Assembly (NCBI RefSeq): GCF_016714285.1
Contig: NZ_JADJNN010000012.1
Span: forward strand, 186,001 to 250,000
From: Nannocystis sp.
GTDB lineage: Bacteria > Myxococcota_A > Polyangia > Nannocystales > Nannocystaceae
DNA: 64,000 bases
Reading direction: 5' to 3'
Position 1 is the first letter of the stretch; every line of letters starts with the position of its first letter. This document shows, one piece after another, positions 15,585-25,016 of this stretch. The notes under the pieces were generated by a model that was not told where the DNA came from, ran no database searches, and saw only the letters and a program-made list of their open reading frames with translations. Made by a program: the position numbers and the translations under genes.

Positions 15585-18004
15585 GCAGCGTCGACCAGAA
15601 CGCCTCCGAGTTCATCGCCGAGGCGCAGGAGGTCATCGAGACCTTCTCGCGCACGCTGCTCGAGCTCGAGGCCCAGTCGCGCACCGGCTCCACCGACCCG
15701 GACCTCCTCAACGCCGCGTTCCGGGCGATCCACAGCCTCAAGGGCCTCGCCGGCCTGTTCGGCGCCGCCGCGATCGGCGGCCTCAGCCACACCCTCGAGA
15801 GCACCCTCGACAGCCTCCGCCTCGGCAAGCTCGGCCTCGGCCGCGTCGTGCTCGACGTCCTGTTCGAGGCGATCGAGATGTTCGGTCGCCTGCTCACCCC
15901 GCGCGACGAGACCGACGAGCCCGAGCCCGACATCGAGCCGATCCTCGCCCGCCTGCGCGCCCTCACCGAGCAGGAGGCCCCGGAGCTGCCGCAGGACAAC
16001 CTCGAGTGGGTCGGCGAGGCGATCCTCAGCGTGCTCACCGAGTACGAGGAGCACCGCCTGCGGGAGAACATCCGCTCCGGCCGCGGCCTGTTCCGCGTCC
16101 ACGCGAAGTTCGACATCCTCGCCATCGACGTCGGCATCGAGCAGCTCAAGGACAAGATGAAGCTCTACGGGGAGGTCATCACCTACCTCCCCAGCGCCGA
16201 CGGATCGTCCGACGACGCGATCGAGCTCGACATCCTGCTCGGCTCCAAGAGCAGCCTCGCCGAGCTGTCCTCCGCCCTCGCCGTCGGCGACGTCACCGTC
16301 CACCGCCTCGCCGCCGCCGAGGCCAGCTCCGCCATCACCCCCGCGCCCGCACACAAGCCGGCGAGCCCCGCCCCGGCGAGCCCCGCCCCGGCGAGCCCCG
16401 CCCCGGGCCGGGCCGCCGCTCCCCCGCCGACCCGGACCGCCGCCGCCTCGGCGCCACCGCCCCGGCCCGCCGCCGCCCCGCCGCAGACACCCGCGCGCCG
16501 CGACCCCGAGCCCGCGCCAGCCCCCGCGCGCGCCCCCGTCGCCCGCGGCCCCGTCACGCCCGCACCGTCTCGCCGCGAGCCCGCGCCCGTGCCGCTCGGC
16601 GACGACGCCCCGGTCGAGGCCGCCAGCTCCGAGACCAGCCTGCGCAGCCTCAGCCAGACGGTCCGCGTCGACCTCCGTCGCCTCGACCTCCTGATGAACC
16701 TCGTCGGCGAGCTCGGCCTCGTCCAGAACAACCTCGCCGGCGTGCTCGAGGCCGTGCGCCAGCTCGACCACAGCGCCGACGTCTCGCGCGAGCTCTCGGT
16801 CCAGATCCGCGACATGACCCGCAAGCTCGCGCTGCTGCAGCAGTGCATCCTCGACGTCCGCATGGTCCCGATCGGCCAGGTCTTCGACAAGCTGGCCCGC
16901 GTCGTCCGCAAGCTCAGCCGCGACCTCGACAAGGAGATCCGCCTCGTCATCTCCGGCGCCGAGACCGTGCTCGACAAGCTCATCGTCGAGGAGCTCAGCG
17001 ACCCGCTGATGCACATGATCCGCAACTGCATCGACCACGGCATCGAGCCCGCGGGCGAGCGGGCCCGCCTCGGCAAGCAGCCGGCCGGACGCATTGAACT
17101 CCGCGCCTTCCAGAAGGGCAACCGCGTCGTCATCGAGGTCGAGGACGACGGCGGCGGCATCGACTGGCTGCGCATCCGCGACATGGGCGTGCGCCGCGGC
17201 CTCGTCAGCGCCGAGGAGGCCGTCTCCATGACCCCCTCCGAGGCGATCAACCTGATCTTCTCCCCCGGCTTCTCGATCCGCGAGCACGCCACCGAGGTCA
17301 GCGGCCGCGGCGTCGGCATGGACATCGTCAAGACCAACATCGCCAAGCTCAGCGGCATGATCGACGTCACCACCGAGGTCGGCCGCGGCACCAAGTTCGC
17401 GATCACGCTGCCCGTCACCCTGGCGATCATCCAGGCCCTCGTCATCCAGAGCGCCGGCCACACCTTCTGCATCCCGCTCAACTCGGTGCTCGAGTCGATC
17501 ATGGTCGAGGTCCGCGAGATCAGCACCATCGAGGGCCACGAGGTCATCATCCTCAACAAGCGGACCCTGCCGCTGCTCTACCTCTCGCGCCTGTTCGCCC
17601 TGCGCCCGCTGTCCCGCACCTACCGCGATCCCAACCGCGTCTACGTTGTGGTCGTTGGGCTCGCGCAGCACCGTGTCGGCCTCGTCGTCGACGAGCTGCT
17701 CGGCCAGCAAGACGTCGTCATCAAGCCGCTCGGCAGCGCCGTGCGCAACGTCCCCGGCATCGCCGGCGCCACCGAGCTCGGGGCCAACCGCACGGTCCTG
17801 CTCCTCGACGTCGGCCGCCTCGTCGACGAGGGCGTGCGCCAGGCCGACGCTGCCATCTCCATCGGTGGCTCGCTCGGTGGCTCGCTCGGCGGCTCGGGGG
17901 GCGGCAACCTCGGCGGCGCGAGCGTGGGCGGCAACTCCGGCTTCGGCGGCCTGTCCGGCGGCACCCAGTCCTCGCATCTCGGAGGTACGACGCATGTCCG
18001 TTGA
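15581..18004 (+). CDS. cheA: chemotaxis histidine kinase CheA
   Basis: The 807-aa protein starts TTG at 15581, overlapping the cheY stop. An Hpt domain carries phospho-His H51 in AIHSLKG. A possible regulator-binding region follows, then a Pro/Ala linker (about 252-346) with PASPA repeats, a dimerisation helix pair (about 350-410) and a HATPase domain: N box MIRNCIDHGIE near 480, EDDGGGIDW, and FSPGFSIREHATEVSGRGVGMD near 560-575. A CheW-like domain spans about 610-750. The tail after about 756 is Gly/Ser-rich (GGSLGGSLGGSGGG) and atypical. It phosphorylates the CheY and CheB proteins of this operon. Confidence 0.94.
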   Translation: MSSVDQNASEFIAEAQEVIETFSRTLLELEAQSRTGSTDPDLLNAAFRAIHSLKGLAGLFGAAAIGGLSHTLESTLDSLRLGKLGLGRVVLDVLFEAIEMFGRLLTPRDETDEPEPDIEPILARLRALTEQEAPELPQDNLEWVGEAILSVLTEYEEHRLRENIRSGRGLFRVHAKFDILAIDVGIEQLKDKMKLYGEVITYLPSADGSSDDAIELDILLGSKSSLAELSSALAVGDVTVHRLAAAEASSAITPAPAHKPASPAPASPAPASPAPGRAAAPPPTRTAAASAPPPRPAAAPPQTPARRDPEPAPAPARAPVARGPVTPAPSRREPAPVPLGDDAPVEAASSETSLRSLSQTVRVDLRRLDLLMNLVGELGLVQNNLAGVLEAVRQLDHSADVSRELSVQIRDMTRKLALLQQCILDVRMVPIGQVFDKLARVVRKLSRDLDKEIRLVISGAETVLDKLIVEELSDPLMHMIRNCIDHGIEPAGERARLGKQPAGRIELRAFQKGNRVVIEVEDDGGGIDWLRIRDMGVRRGLVSAEEAVSMTPSEAINLIFSPGFSIREHATEVSGRGVGMDIVKTNIAKLSGMIDVTTEVGRGTKFAITLPVTLAIIQALVIQSAGHTFCIPLNSVLESIMVEVREISTIEGHEVIILNKRTLPLLYLSRLFALRPLSRTYRDPNRVYVVVVGLAQHRVGLVVDELLGQQDVVIKPLGSAVRNVPGIAGATELGANRTVLLLDVGRLVDEGVRQADAAISIGGSLGGSLGGSGGGNLGGASVGGNSGFGGLSGGTQSSHLGGTTHVR

Positions 18005-18635
18005 GCGCGAGGACATGTGGCAGGCGCTGCTGCGCAGCGGCGAGACCCTCGCCACCGACGAGGACTACGAGCACGGCTACAAGCGCGAGGTCCCGCAGGA
18101 CCTCCAGCAGTACGTCAGCTTCCGCGTCAGCGGCGAGATCTATGGCCTGCCGATCCACGAGATCGAGGAGATCAGCAAGGTCTTCGGCACCACCCACGTG
18201 CCGCGCACCGCCGATTTCCTGGTCGGCATCGGCAACGTCCGCGGCCGCATCATGCCGGTCATCGACCTCGCCCGCCGCCTGCGCCTGCGCCCGGTCGAGC
18301 GCGGTCGCACCGCCCGCGTCCTCATCGTCAACCTCAACGACGAGTCCTACGGCCTCGTCGTCGACGCCGTCATCGACGTCATCCGCATCCCCCCCGAGAA
18401 GATCGAGGAGAAGCCCGGCGGCATCACGGGCCCGCGCGCCGAGTACATCCGCGGCCTCGGCCGCCGCAAGGGCGCGGTCACCGTCGCCAAGGGCGCCGAC
18501 GTCAAGGACCGCGGCGTGGTCGAGGACATCGTCATCATCCTCAACCTCACCACCCTCCTCGACCCCAAGGACTTCATCCGCACGGGTCCGGCCGTAGGTG
18601 GGCCGTCGGGCGGCGGCGAGGAGGGCAGGGGATGA
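17994..18635 (+). CDS. cheW: CheW-type coupling protein (first)
   Basis: This 213-aa CheW-domain protein has an N-terminal extension of about 35 residues. The domain is recognised by YVSFRVSGEIYGLPIHEIEEISKV, FLVGIGNVRGRIMPVIDLARRL and LNDESYGLVVDAVIDVIRIP. CheW links receptors to CheA. A clear GGAGG lies 8 nt before ATG 17994, inside the cheA C-terminal codons, one of the few good ribosome-binding sites here. It overlaps cheA by 11 bp and the next cheW by 4. Confidence 0.93.
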   Translation: MSVEREDMWQALLRSGETLATDEDYEHGYKREVPQDLQQYVSFRVSGEIYGLPIHEIEEISKVFGTTHVPRTADFLVGIGNVRGRIMPVIDLARRLRLRPVERGRTARVLIVNLNDESYGLVVDAVIDVIRIPPEKIEEKPGGITGPRAEYIRGLGRRKGAVTVAKGADVKDRGVVEDIVIILNLTTLLDPKDFIRTGPAVGGPSGGGEEGRG

Positions 18636-19147
18636 GCGACCAGGAGCGTCTCGCTGGCGCCGAGGAGGACCTGAAGCTGGCCGGCTTCTACGTCGGCCAG
18701 GGCCTCTACGGCATCGAGATCATGCGCATCAAGGAGGTCATCCAGACCCGCAACCTCACCGTGCGCCCGGTGCCCTTCGCCCCCGCGATCGTCGAGGGCG
18801 TGATCCAGCTGCGCGGCGTCGTCATCCCCGTCGTCGACCTCCGCCGCCGCTTCGACAGCCCGATCGACCCCGCGATCGAGCACCTCAACAAGCTCATCAT
18901 CGTCAGCGTCGCGGGCCGCATCGCCGGCCTCAAGGTCGACCGCGTGCTCGGCGAGCTGCGCGTGGCCGCCGGCGGCCTGCGCCCGGCCCCGTCCATGCTC
19001 CGGGCCGACGGCGAGCGCAGCAGCGGCAGCGACAACGTGTTCAGCGGCGTCAGCCGGATCTCCCGCGACCGCTCCGATGCCGAGATGGTGTTCGTGATCA
19101 ACCTCGACGTGCTCCTCCGCGGCGGCCAGCCCGGCGGGGGGCGGTAG
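18632..19147 (+). CDS. cheW: CheW-type coupling protein (second)
   Basis: The second CheW paralogue is 171 aa, with no N-terminal extension. Motifs: FYVGQGLYGIEIMRIKEVIQ, AIVEGVIQLRGVVIPVVDLRRRF and AGLKVDRVLGELRVA. A Ser/Arg-rich loop (DGERSSGSDNVFSGVSRISRDRS) is inserted before the last strand. Two divergent CheWs in one operon suggest two receptor types or distinct array positions. ATG overlaps the preceding stop (ATGA); GGAG-like bases (GGAGGGCAGGGG) precede it. Confidence 0.92.
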   Translation: MSDQERLAGAEEDLKLAGFYVGQGLYGIEIMRIKEVIQTRNLTVRPVPFAPAIVEGVIQLRGVVIPVVDLRRRFDSPIDPAIEHLNKLIIVSVAGRIAGLKVDRVLGELRVAAGGLRPAPSMLRADGERSSGSDNVFSGVSRISRDRSDAEMVFVINLDVLLRGGQPGGGR

Positions 19148-19156
19148 GCCCAGGGG

Positions 19157-19942
19157 ATGGAGAAGTACAAGATCCTGGTCGCCCACGAGCGCCCCGTCAT
19201 CGCCCGCGCGATCGCCAGGGTGCTCGCCGCGCAGGGCCTCGTCGCCGAGGTCGCCCGCGACGGCGACGCGGTCTGGCGCGCCCTCGAGAGCGACAGCTGG
19301 GACGGCCTCCTCCTCGACGTCGCCCTGCCCGGACCGCCGGTGCACCAGATCGTCGCCCTCGCCAAGACCGGCGTCCCCCTGGCCCTGCGCGCGGTCATCC
19401 TCCTCGCCTCCGTGTTCCGTCGCTCGAGCTACAAGCGCCGCCCGCAGCAGCTCTACGGCGCGGACAGCTACGTCGAGGGCCACCAGCTCGGCGCCGAGTT
19501 GTCGACCAAGCTGTGGCGCCTGCTCTCCCCCGACCCCGCCGGCCCCGGTGACATGGTCGAGGCCGAGGCGCTGCTCGTCGAGCTGCAGGCCGAGGCCGAG
19601 GCCGCCGCCGCCGCCGAGGTCGCCGAGGCCGCCACCGCAGCCACCGGCGCTACCGTTCAGCGCCCCCGCGATCCCGCCGCCGAGCTCGCCGATCTGCTCG
19701 TCGCCGACCTCCTGCTCCATGCCGGCGAGAAGCTCAGCGACGCCGACGCCGACGCGGCTGACCCCCCGCGCGCGAGCGACATCGCGGTCGTCCACGAGGT
19801 CCTCGCCGACGAGCTCGCCCAGGCGCGCGAGCTCCACAGCGCCGCCCTCGGCCCCGCGACGGCCGACGCCGACCCGATCGCCGCGGCCCTCGACCGCTTC
19901 CTGCGTCCGTCCGCGGACGAGCGAGGCGGCGCGTGGACCTGA
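19157..19942 (+). CDS. atypical receiver-domain protein
   Basis: The first 120 residues fold like a response-regulator receiver (YKILVAHERPVIARAIARVLAAQGLVAEVARDGDAVWRAL), with a phosphorylatable D54 in LLLDVALPG. However, the acidic pair is replaced by H10/E11. The usual TKP lysine is absent; instead there is RRSSYKRRPQQLYGADSYVEGHQL. The rest (about 120-261) is helical and acidic (EAEAAAAAEVAEAA) without a recognised output domain. It starts 9 bp after cheW and overlaps the HEAT gene. It is likely a scaffold or phosphate-insensitive regulator specific to this operon. Confidence 0.7.
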   Translation: MEKYKILVAHERPVIARAIARVLAAQGLVAEVARDGDAVWRALESDSWDGLLLDVALPGPPVHQIVALAKTGVPLALRAVILLASVFRRSSYKRRPQQLYGADSYVEGHQLGAELSTKLWRLLSPDPAGPGDMVEAEALLVELQAEAEAAAAAEVAEAATAATGATVQRPRDPAAELADLLVADLLLHAGEKLSDADADAADPPRASDIAVVHEVLADELAQARELHSAALGPATADADPIAAALDRFLRPSADERGGAWT

Positions 19943-21969
19943 CACCCCAGCCCCTCCCGCCGGAGCTCGAGCGCCTGCTCGCTCGCTTCTCTGGCGAGAG
20001 CTGGCGCGAGCGCAAGCAGGCCGTCAAGGATCTTCAGGCCGCGCTCGAGCGCGTCCCCCCGACCCCGGAGGTGCTGGTCGCGCTGCTCGAGCGCCTGCTC
20101 GACGGCCTCACCTCGGAGTCCGTCCCGGCCCGCTCGACCTGCCACGAGATGCTCGTCCACCTCGGCAGCTCCGGCCTCGCCGGCGCGCTGCGACGCCTGC
20201 AGGCCGGCGGTCGCGGGGCCCGGATGTACGTCGACCTCCTGGCCGACATCGGCAAGCCCGAGCACGTCCCGCTGCTCGCCGTGGTCCTGCAGACCGCCAC
20301 CGACGACAACGTCCGCGCCTCCGCGGCGGCCGCCCTCGGGGCGATCGGCGGGCCCGCGGCCGAGGCGGCCCTCAAGCAGGCCCTGGCGGACAGCTCCGAC
20401 ATGCTGCAGCTGTTCGCCCTCGACGCGCTGCGCTCGATCGGCGCCGCCCTCTCGGTCGATCTCCTGCTCCCGCGCATCGACAACGCCGTCACTCGCCGCG
20501 CCGCCACCTCGCTGCTCGGCCACAGCGCGACCCCGGAGGCGCTCGACCTCCTGGTCGCCCTCCTCCGCGACAGCATGGCCGGCGTGCGCGCGGCGGCGGC
20601 GGTCGCCCTCGTGACCCTCGACGCCGCCCTCGCCGACCAGGGCAAGCCCGACGCCGTCGCCGCGGCGCTCGCCGGCAGCATCGACGACGCCGTCCGTCAG
20701 CGCCAGCGCGAGCTCGTCGAGCACCGCCAGACGGAGGTCAAGATCGCCGCGCTCGAGCTGTGCCGCATGACCAAAGATGCAGGTGCCTTGAGACATGTCC
20801 TCTCGGCCATGTCGGACCCCGTCGTGCGTGAGCGGGCCGCCGGCTTCGTCACCGCCCTGGGCGCCGAGGCCGGCCCGGCCCTCATGGCGCTCGCACCGTC
20901 GGTCGGCGCGGCGACCCTCGGTGATCTCTTCGTCCTGATCGGCGCGCTCGGCCCCGAGGTCGGGCCGTCCGACGGGCCCCTCATCGCCGTCCTCGTCGCC
21001 GGCCTCGAGCACCCCGATCCAGCGACCGCCTGCGTCGCCGCTGGCGCGCTCGGCCGGGTCGGAGACGCCGCCGCCTTCGCGCCTCTGGTCGCGACGCTCG
21101 GCGCACCCGACCCGCTCGGAGAGGCCACCGCCGCTGCGCTCGTCGTCCTCACCGAACGCCACGGCCCCGCCGCACCCGCGGCCGCGGCCCTCCTGCGCGG
21201 CGCCACCACGGCCACCGGCACCCGCGCGCGCAACCTCTGTCGCGTCCTCGGGGCTCTCGGCCGCGGCGGCGACACCCGCTACGTGCCGCCGCTGGTCGCC
21301 CTCCTCGGCGCCCCCGAGCCGCTGGTCCGCGTCGCCGCAGCGCGGGCCCTCGGTCACATCGGTGGTGAGCACGAGGGCGTCACCGCGTTGTGCATGGTCC
21401 TCCACGACGGCGACGCCGGCGTGCGCGCGGCGGCCTGCCGCAGCCTCGGTCAGGTCGGCGCTGGCGCGGCCGTCCAGGCGCTGCTGGGCGCCACCACCGA
21501 CGACAGCGCCCAGGTCCGCGCCGCCGCCGTGCACGCCCTCGTCAGCCTCGACAACCCCGTCGCGCTGGCTCGCCTCCGCGAGATCGTGCTCGCCGACAGC
21601 TCGCCGAGCGTCGTCATCCCCGCGATCGCCGGCCTCGGTCGCGGCGGCGGCGACCTCGACCTCACCCTCCTGATGAGCCTGTGCGGCTCCACCGATCACG
21701 AGGTCGCCAAGGCCGCCGCCCGCGGACTGGTCCGCTTCAGCGCCCACCGGGCCACCGCCGCCGTCCTCGGTCTGCTCGCGCACGATCGCTGGGACGTGCG
21801 CTGGGCCGCCGCCGAGGTGCTCGCCGAGCGCGGTGACCTCACCGCGCTCGCGCCGCTGCGACGCGTGCAGGCGCTCGAGCGCGACCCGCTGGTGCGGCAG
21901 GTCCTGGCCGGCGCGGTCGCTCGCCTCGAGGGCCTCGCGGCGGCCAGCGACTCGGAGCTCCCCGCGTGA
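19933..21969 (+). CDS. HEAT-repeat protein in chemosensory operon
   Basis: This 678-aa protein is built almost wholly of HEAT/PBS-lyase-type repeats of about 31 residues (for example VRASAAAALGAIGGPAAEAALKQAL, VRVAAARALGHIGGEHEGV, VRAAACRSLGQVGAGAAVQALL). No signal peptide or membrane segment is visible, so it is probably a cytoplasmic solenoid for protein binding. GTG 19933 overlaps the receiver gene by 10 bp, and the stop overlaps cheR (GTGA). A dispersed GACATGTCC motif lies inside it at 20792-20800, encoding RHVLSAM. Its place among che genes suggests a chemosensory accessory role; the partner is unknown. Confidence 0.85.
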   Translation: MDLTPQPLPPELERLLARFSGESWRERKQAVKDLQAALERVPPTPEVLVALLERLLDGLTSESVPARSTCHEMLVHLGSSGLAGALRRLQAGGRGARMYVDLLADIGKPEHVPLLAVVLQTATDDNVRASAAAALGAIGGPAAEAALKQALADSSDMLQLFALDALRSIGAALSVDLLLPRIDNAVTRRAATSLLGHSATPEALDLLVALLRDSMAGVRAAAAVALVTLDAALADQGKPDAVAAALAGSIDDAVRQRQRELVEHRQTEVKIAALELCRMTKDAGALRHVLSAMSDPVVRERAAGFVTALGAEAGPALMALAPSVGAATLGDLFVLIGALGPEVGPSDGPLIAVLVAGLEHPDPATACVAAGALGRVGDAAAFAPLVATLGAPDPLGEATAAALVVLTERHGPAAPAAAALLRGATTATGTRARNLCRVLGALGRGGDTRYVPPLVALLGAPEPLVRVAAARALGHIGGEHEGVTALCMVLHDGDAGVRAAACRSLGQVGAGAAVQALLGATTDDSAQVRAAAVHALVSLDNPVALARLREIVLADSSPSVVIPAIAGLGRGGGDLDLTLLMSLCGSTDHEVAKAAARGLVRFSAHRATAAVLGLLAHDRWDVRWAAAEVLAERGDLTALAPLRRVQALERDPLVRQVLAGAVARLEGLAAASDSELPA

Positions 21970-22829
21970 GTGCCCCGCGTCCGCCCCTCGATCGCGGAGC
22001 CGTGCGCATCCGGATCTCGCCCGAGGAGACGCGCCTCCTGCAGGAGCTGATCCTCGAGCACTGCGGCGTCAACCTCGGCGTCGACGCCGGCTTCCTGTTC
22101 GAGCGTCGCCTCGGCGTCCGCCTCGAGGCCCTCTCGCTCGCGTCCTTCCGCGAGTACTTCCATTACCTCAGCTACGACCTCGACGGCCCCGCCGAGCTCG
22201 AGGACTGCATCGAGCGCATCACCACCCACGAGACCTACTTCTTCCGCGAGCAGTTCCAGCTCGACGCCTTCCGCCAGGAGATCATCCCGCAGCTCGTGCA
22301 TGGCGACGCCGGGGGCCGCGGTCCCGCCGTGTGGAGCGCCGGCTGCTCGACGGGCGAGGAGGCCTACACGATCGCGATGTTGCTGGCCGAAGCCGCCCCC
22401 CAGGCCGCCAGCCTCGTGATCGGCAGCGACATCAGCCGCAAGGTCCTCGCCACCGCACAGCAGGGCGTCTACGGCCCCGCCAGCTTCCGCACCACCGACG
22501 ACGCCGTGCGCGATCGTCAGTTCCTCCCCGCCGGCCCCGGCCTATGGCGCGTGCCCCCATCGATCCGTCGCATGTGCAGCTTCGTCCACCTCAACCTGCT
22601 GGAGGTCGCACGCTACGCCACGCTCGGCCGACTCGACGTGATTTTCTGCCGCAATGTCCTGATCTATTTGTCGGCTCCAGCCCGCCACCGCATCGTCGAG
22701 GCGTTCTACGATGCCCTTGTACCGGGCGGCTTCCTTCTCCTCGGTCACTCCGAGAGCCTGCTCAACGTCACGACCCGCTTCGACCTCGTGCACCTCACCA
22801 GCGACCTCGTGTACCGCCGCCCCGCGTGA
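21966..22829 (+). CDS. cheR: chemotaxis protein methyltransferase CheR
   Basis: The 287-aa protein methylates glutamates on chemoreceptors using S-adenosylmethionine. The N-terminal helical domain is followed by ITTHETYFFRE, the SAM-binding WSAGCSTGEEAYTIAM and the family block DVIFCRNVLIYL, ending GGFLLLGHSESL. Start GTG 21966 overlaps the HEAT stop. No receptor gene is present in the window, so its substrates are encoded elsewhere. Confidence 0.94.
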   Translation: MSAPRPPLDRGAVRIRISPEETRLLQELILEHCGVNLGVDAGFLFERRLGVRLEALSLASFREYFHYLSYDLDGPAELEDCIERITTHETYFFREQFQLDAFRQEIIPQLVHGDAGGRGPAVWSAGCSTGEEAYTIAMLLAEAAPQAASLVIGSDISRKVLATAQQGVYGPASFRTTDDAVRDRQFLPAGPGLWRVPPSIRRMCSFVHLNLLEVARYATLGRLDVIFCRNVLIYLSAPARHRIVEAFYDALVPGGFLLLGHSESLLNVTTRFDLVHLTSDLVYRRPA

Positions 22830-22858
22830 GCGGGTCCTCGCCAACGCCTCTGCTCGCC

Positions 22859-24073
22859 ATGGAAACCCTCGATCCCCCGCTGCGTGCGCCTGGCCAGAAG
22901 GTCCGCGTCCTCGTCGTCGACGACTCGGCCTACAACCGGCAGACGATCAGCGCGATGCTCGAGTCGGACCCCCAGATCGAGGTCATCGGCCGCGCCTCGA
23001 ACGGCAAGGAGGCGCTGCGTCAGGCCTTCGATCTCCACCCGGACGCCATCACCCTCGACCTCGAGATGCCGGAGATGGACGGCTTCGCCTTCCTCCGCCT
23101 GTTGATGGCCAAGCGACCGGTCCCGGTGATCGTCATCTCCAGCCACAGTGAGCGCGACAACGTGTTTCGCGCGCTCGAGCTCGGCGCGATGGACTTCATC
23201 GCCAAGCCGGGTCGCCACATCGGCCCCGACCTGCGCATGATCCAGGACGACCTCGTGCTCAAGATCCGCACGGTCGCCCGCCTCAGCGTCGTGCGCCTGC
23301 TGGCCCGCGCCCAGGCGCTCGTCGAGCAGCGCTCCGATCGCAGCACCGGCGAGCTCCCGGCCTTCGACAGCGGCCGCTACGACGTCGGCGGCGGGACCCA
23401 GCCGCCGATGCTCGGGGTCCTCGGCATCGCCGCGTCGACCGGCGGACCGCCCGCGATCCAGCAGCTGCTGTGCGCCCTGCCGTCGACCTTGCCGCTGGCG
23501 ATCGTCATCGCCCAGCACATGCCGGCTCGCTTCACCCGGGCCTTCGCCGCCCGCCTCGACAAGATCTGCGCGTTCCAGGTGGTCGAGGCCAGCGACGCCC
23601 AGGTGCTCAAGGCCGGCACCGTCTACATCGCCCCCGGCGCCGCCAACCTCGAGGTCGAGTCGTGCAACCCGCCCGGTGCGGCCCGCGTCCGCGTGCGACC
23701 ACCGCGGCAGGGCGCCGCCATCGTCCCGTCCGGCGACATGCTGTTCAAGACCGCCGCCGACGTGTTCGGGCCCCGCTTCTGCGCTCTCGTGCTGACCGGG
23801 ATGGGCTCCGACGGCCGCGAGGGCGCCGAGCTGGCGCGCCGCGCCGGTGCCACCGTGCTCGCCGAGGATCCGCGCACCGCCGTCATGCCCGGCATGCCCG
23901 GCTCCGCCATCGACGCCGGTGTCGTCGACCAGGTCCTCGCGCTCGAGGAGCTGCCCGTGGCGATCCAGCGCTTCGCCGACCACTGCCGCGGCCTGGCTGT
24001 CAGCTCCGGCGGGCCTGGCGGGCGCCATGACACCGGGCCTCGCGGCGATTCCGGCAGCTCCAGCGAACGTTGA
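22859..24073 (+). CDS. cheB: chemotaxis response regulator protein-glutamate methylesterase CheB
   Basis: The 404-aa protein has an N-terminal receiver (D21/D22, phospho-acceptor D67 in LDLEMPEMDG, AKPG lysine) and a C-terminal methylesterase. The esterase triad motifs are seen as GIAASTGGPPAI (Ser), IAQHMPARFT (His) and LTGMGSDGREGA (Asp). It removes receptor methyl groups when phosphorylated by CheA. ATG 22859 is used. An in-frame GTG at 22826 that overlaps the cheR stop (GTGA) is a good alternative given the operon's habit and would add 11 residues. The last about 20 residues are Gly/Ser-rich. Confidence 0.93.
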   Translation: METLDPPLRAPGQKVRVLVVDDSAYNRQTISAMLESDPQIEVIGRASNGKEALRQAFDLHPDAITLDLEMPEMDGFAFLRLLMAKRPVPVIVISSHSERDNVFRALELGAMDFIAKPGRHIGPDLRMIQDDLVLKIRTVARLSVVRLLARAQALVEQRSDRSTGELPAFDSGRYDVGGGTQPPMLGVLGIAASTGGPPAIQQLLCALPSTLPLAIVIAQHMPARFTRAFAARLDKICAFQVVEASDAQVLKAGTVYIAPGAANLEVESCNPPGAARVRVRPPRQGAAIVPSGDMLFKTAADVFGPRFCALVLTGMGSDGREGAELARRAGATVLAEDPRTAVMPGMPGSAIDAGVVDQVLALEELPVAIQRFADHCRGLAVSSGGPGGRHDTGPRGDSGSSSER

Positions 24074-24149
24074 CCGGCTTCATGCTTTTCTGCACCCCGC
24101 GCGCCAGGGCCAGGATCGGGCGGCGCTGCGGCGTGATATCTTCGCCGAG

Positions 24150-25016
24150 ATGCGCGTGCAGGACACGGGTCAGGGCGATCGGAGCTCCCGGCCCTTGGCT
24201 TCTCTCCAAGACTTCTTCGGCCGCGGCGAGGTGTTTGTCCGCCAGCTCATCGCCGAGAACCAGCGCCTGCGCAGCGAGCTCCACGAGGCCCACCCTGGCC
24301 GTGACGACCTCCCCGCGCAGCATTCCGCCTCGATCATCGAGGACCTCATGGCCCGCGTCGCCGAGCTCGAGGTGGCCGCCGCGGCGACTGAAGCTGCGGA
24401 CGACGAGGACGACGACGACACCGACACCGACCCGTCCGACTCCGCTCGCGTCCTCGGCCTGACCGAGCGCGTCGAGCAGCTCGAGGACGAGAACTACCAC
24501 CTCGCCTCGATGTACGTCGCCGGCTTGCAGTTCCACTCGGCGCGCACGCTCGCCGAGGTGCTGCAGACGGTCACGGAGATTCTGCTCAACTTCGTCGGCG
24601 TCGGCGCCTTCACCGTCTTCATGCTCGATGAGGAGCGCCAGATGTTGTTCGCCCTGGTGCGCGAAGGCGGCGACATCGAGGCCTGCGGCGAGGTGCCGGT
24701 CCACGGCGAGGCCGGCGCGTTGGGGCCCTTCGCCGCGATGATCCAGCGCGCCCGCCCATGGACCCGCGGAGATCCCGCATACGCGGACGACAACGCGATC
24801 CTGTATCTTCCCCTGGTCAGCAACCGCCGGCTCGTCGCGGTGCTGCGCCTGGAGGGCTTCCTGCCCCAGAAGCCAGGCTTCGACGACAACGACTTCAGCT
24901 TGCTGTCTATGATCTCCGAACACGCGGGCATCGCCATCGAGACGGCCTGGATCCGGGCCCACGCGAAGACAGTGCCGCTGCAACGACAGGCCGTGGAGCA
25001 TCTGGTGGGCGCATGA
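24150..25016 (+). CDS. GAF-domain protein of chemosensory operon
   Basis: The 288-aa protein has an N-terminal coiled coil (VFVRQLIAENQRLRSEL), an acidic Asp/Glu stretch (DDEDDDDTDTD near 90-102) and a second coiled coil (LTERVEQLEDENYHLA). A GAF-like domain of about 130 residues closes it (TLAEVLQTVTEILLNFVGVGAFTVFMLDEE...FDDNDFSLLSMISEHAGIAIETAWIRA). GAF domains bind small ligands or mediate dimerisation. The start is uncertain: in-frame ATG 24027, overlapping cheB by 47 bp, would add 41 residues. The stop overlaps the next cheY (ATGA). Confidence 0.8.
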   Translation: MRVQDTGQGDRSSRPLASLQDFFGRGEVFVRQLIAENQRLRSELHEAHPGRDDLPAQHSASIIEDLMARVAELEVAAAATEAADDEDDDDTDTDPSDSARVLGLTERVEQLEDENYHLASMYVAGLQFHSARTLAEVLQTVTEILLNFVGVGAFTVFMLDEERQMLFALVREGGDIEACGEVPVHGEAGALGPFAAMIQRARPWTRGDPAYADDNAILYLPLVSNRRLVAVLRLEGFLPQKPGFDDNDFSLLSMISEHAGIAIETAWIRAHAKTVPLQRQAVEHLVGA

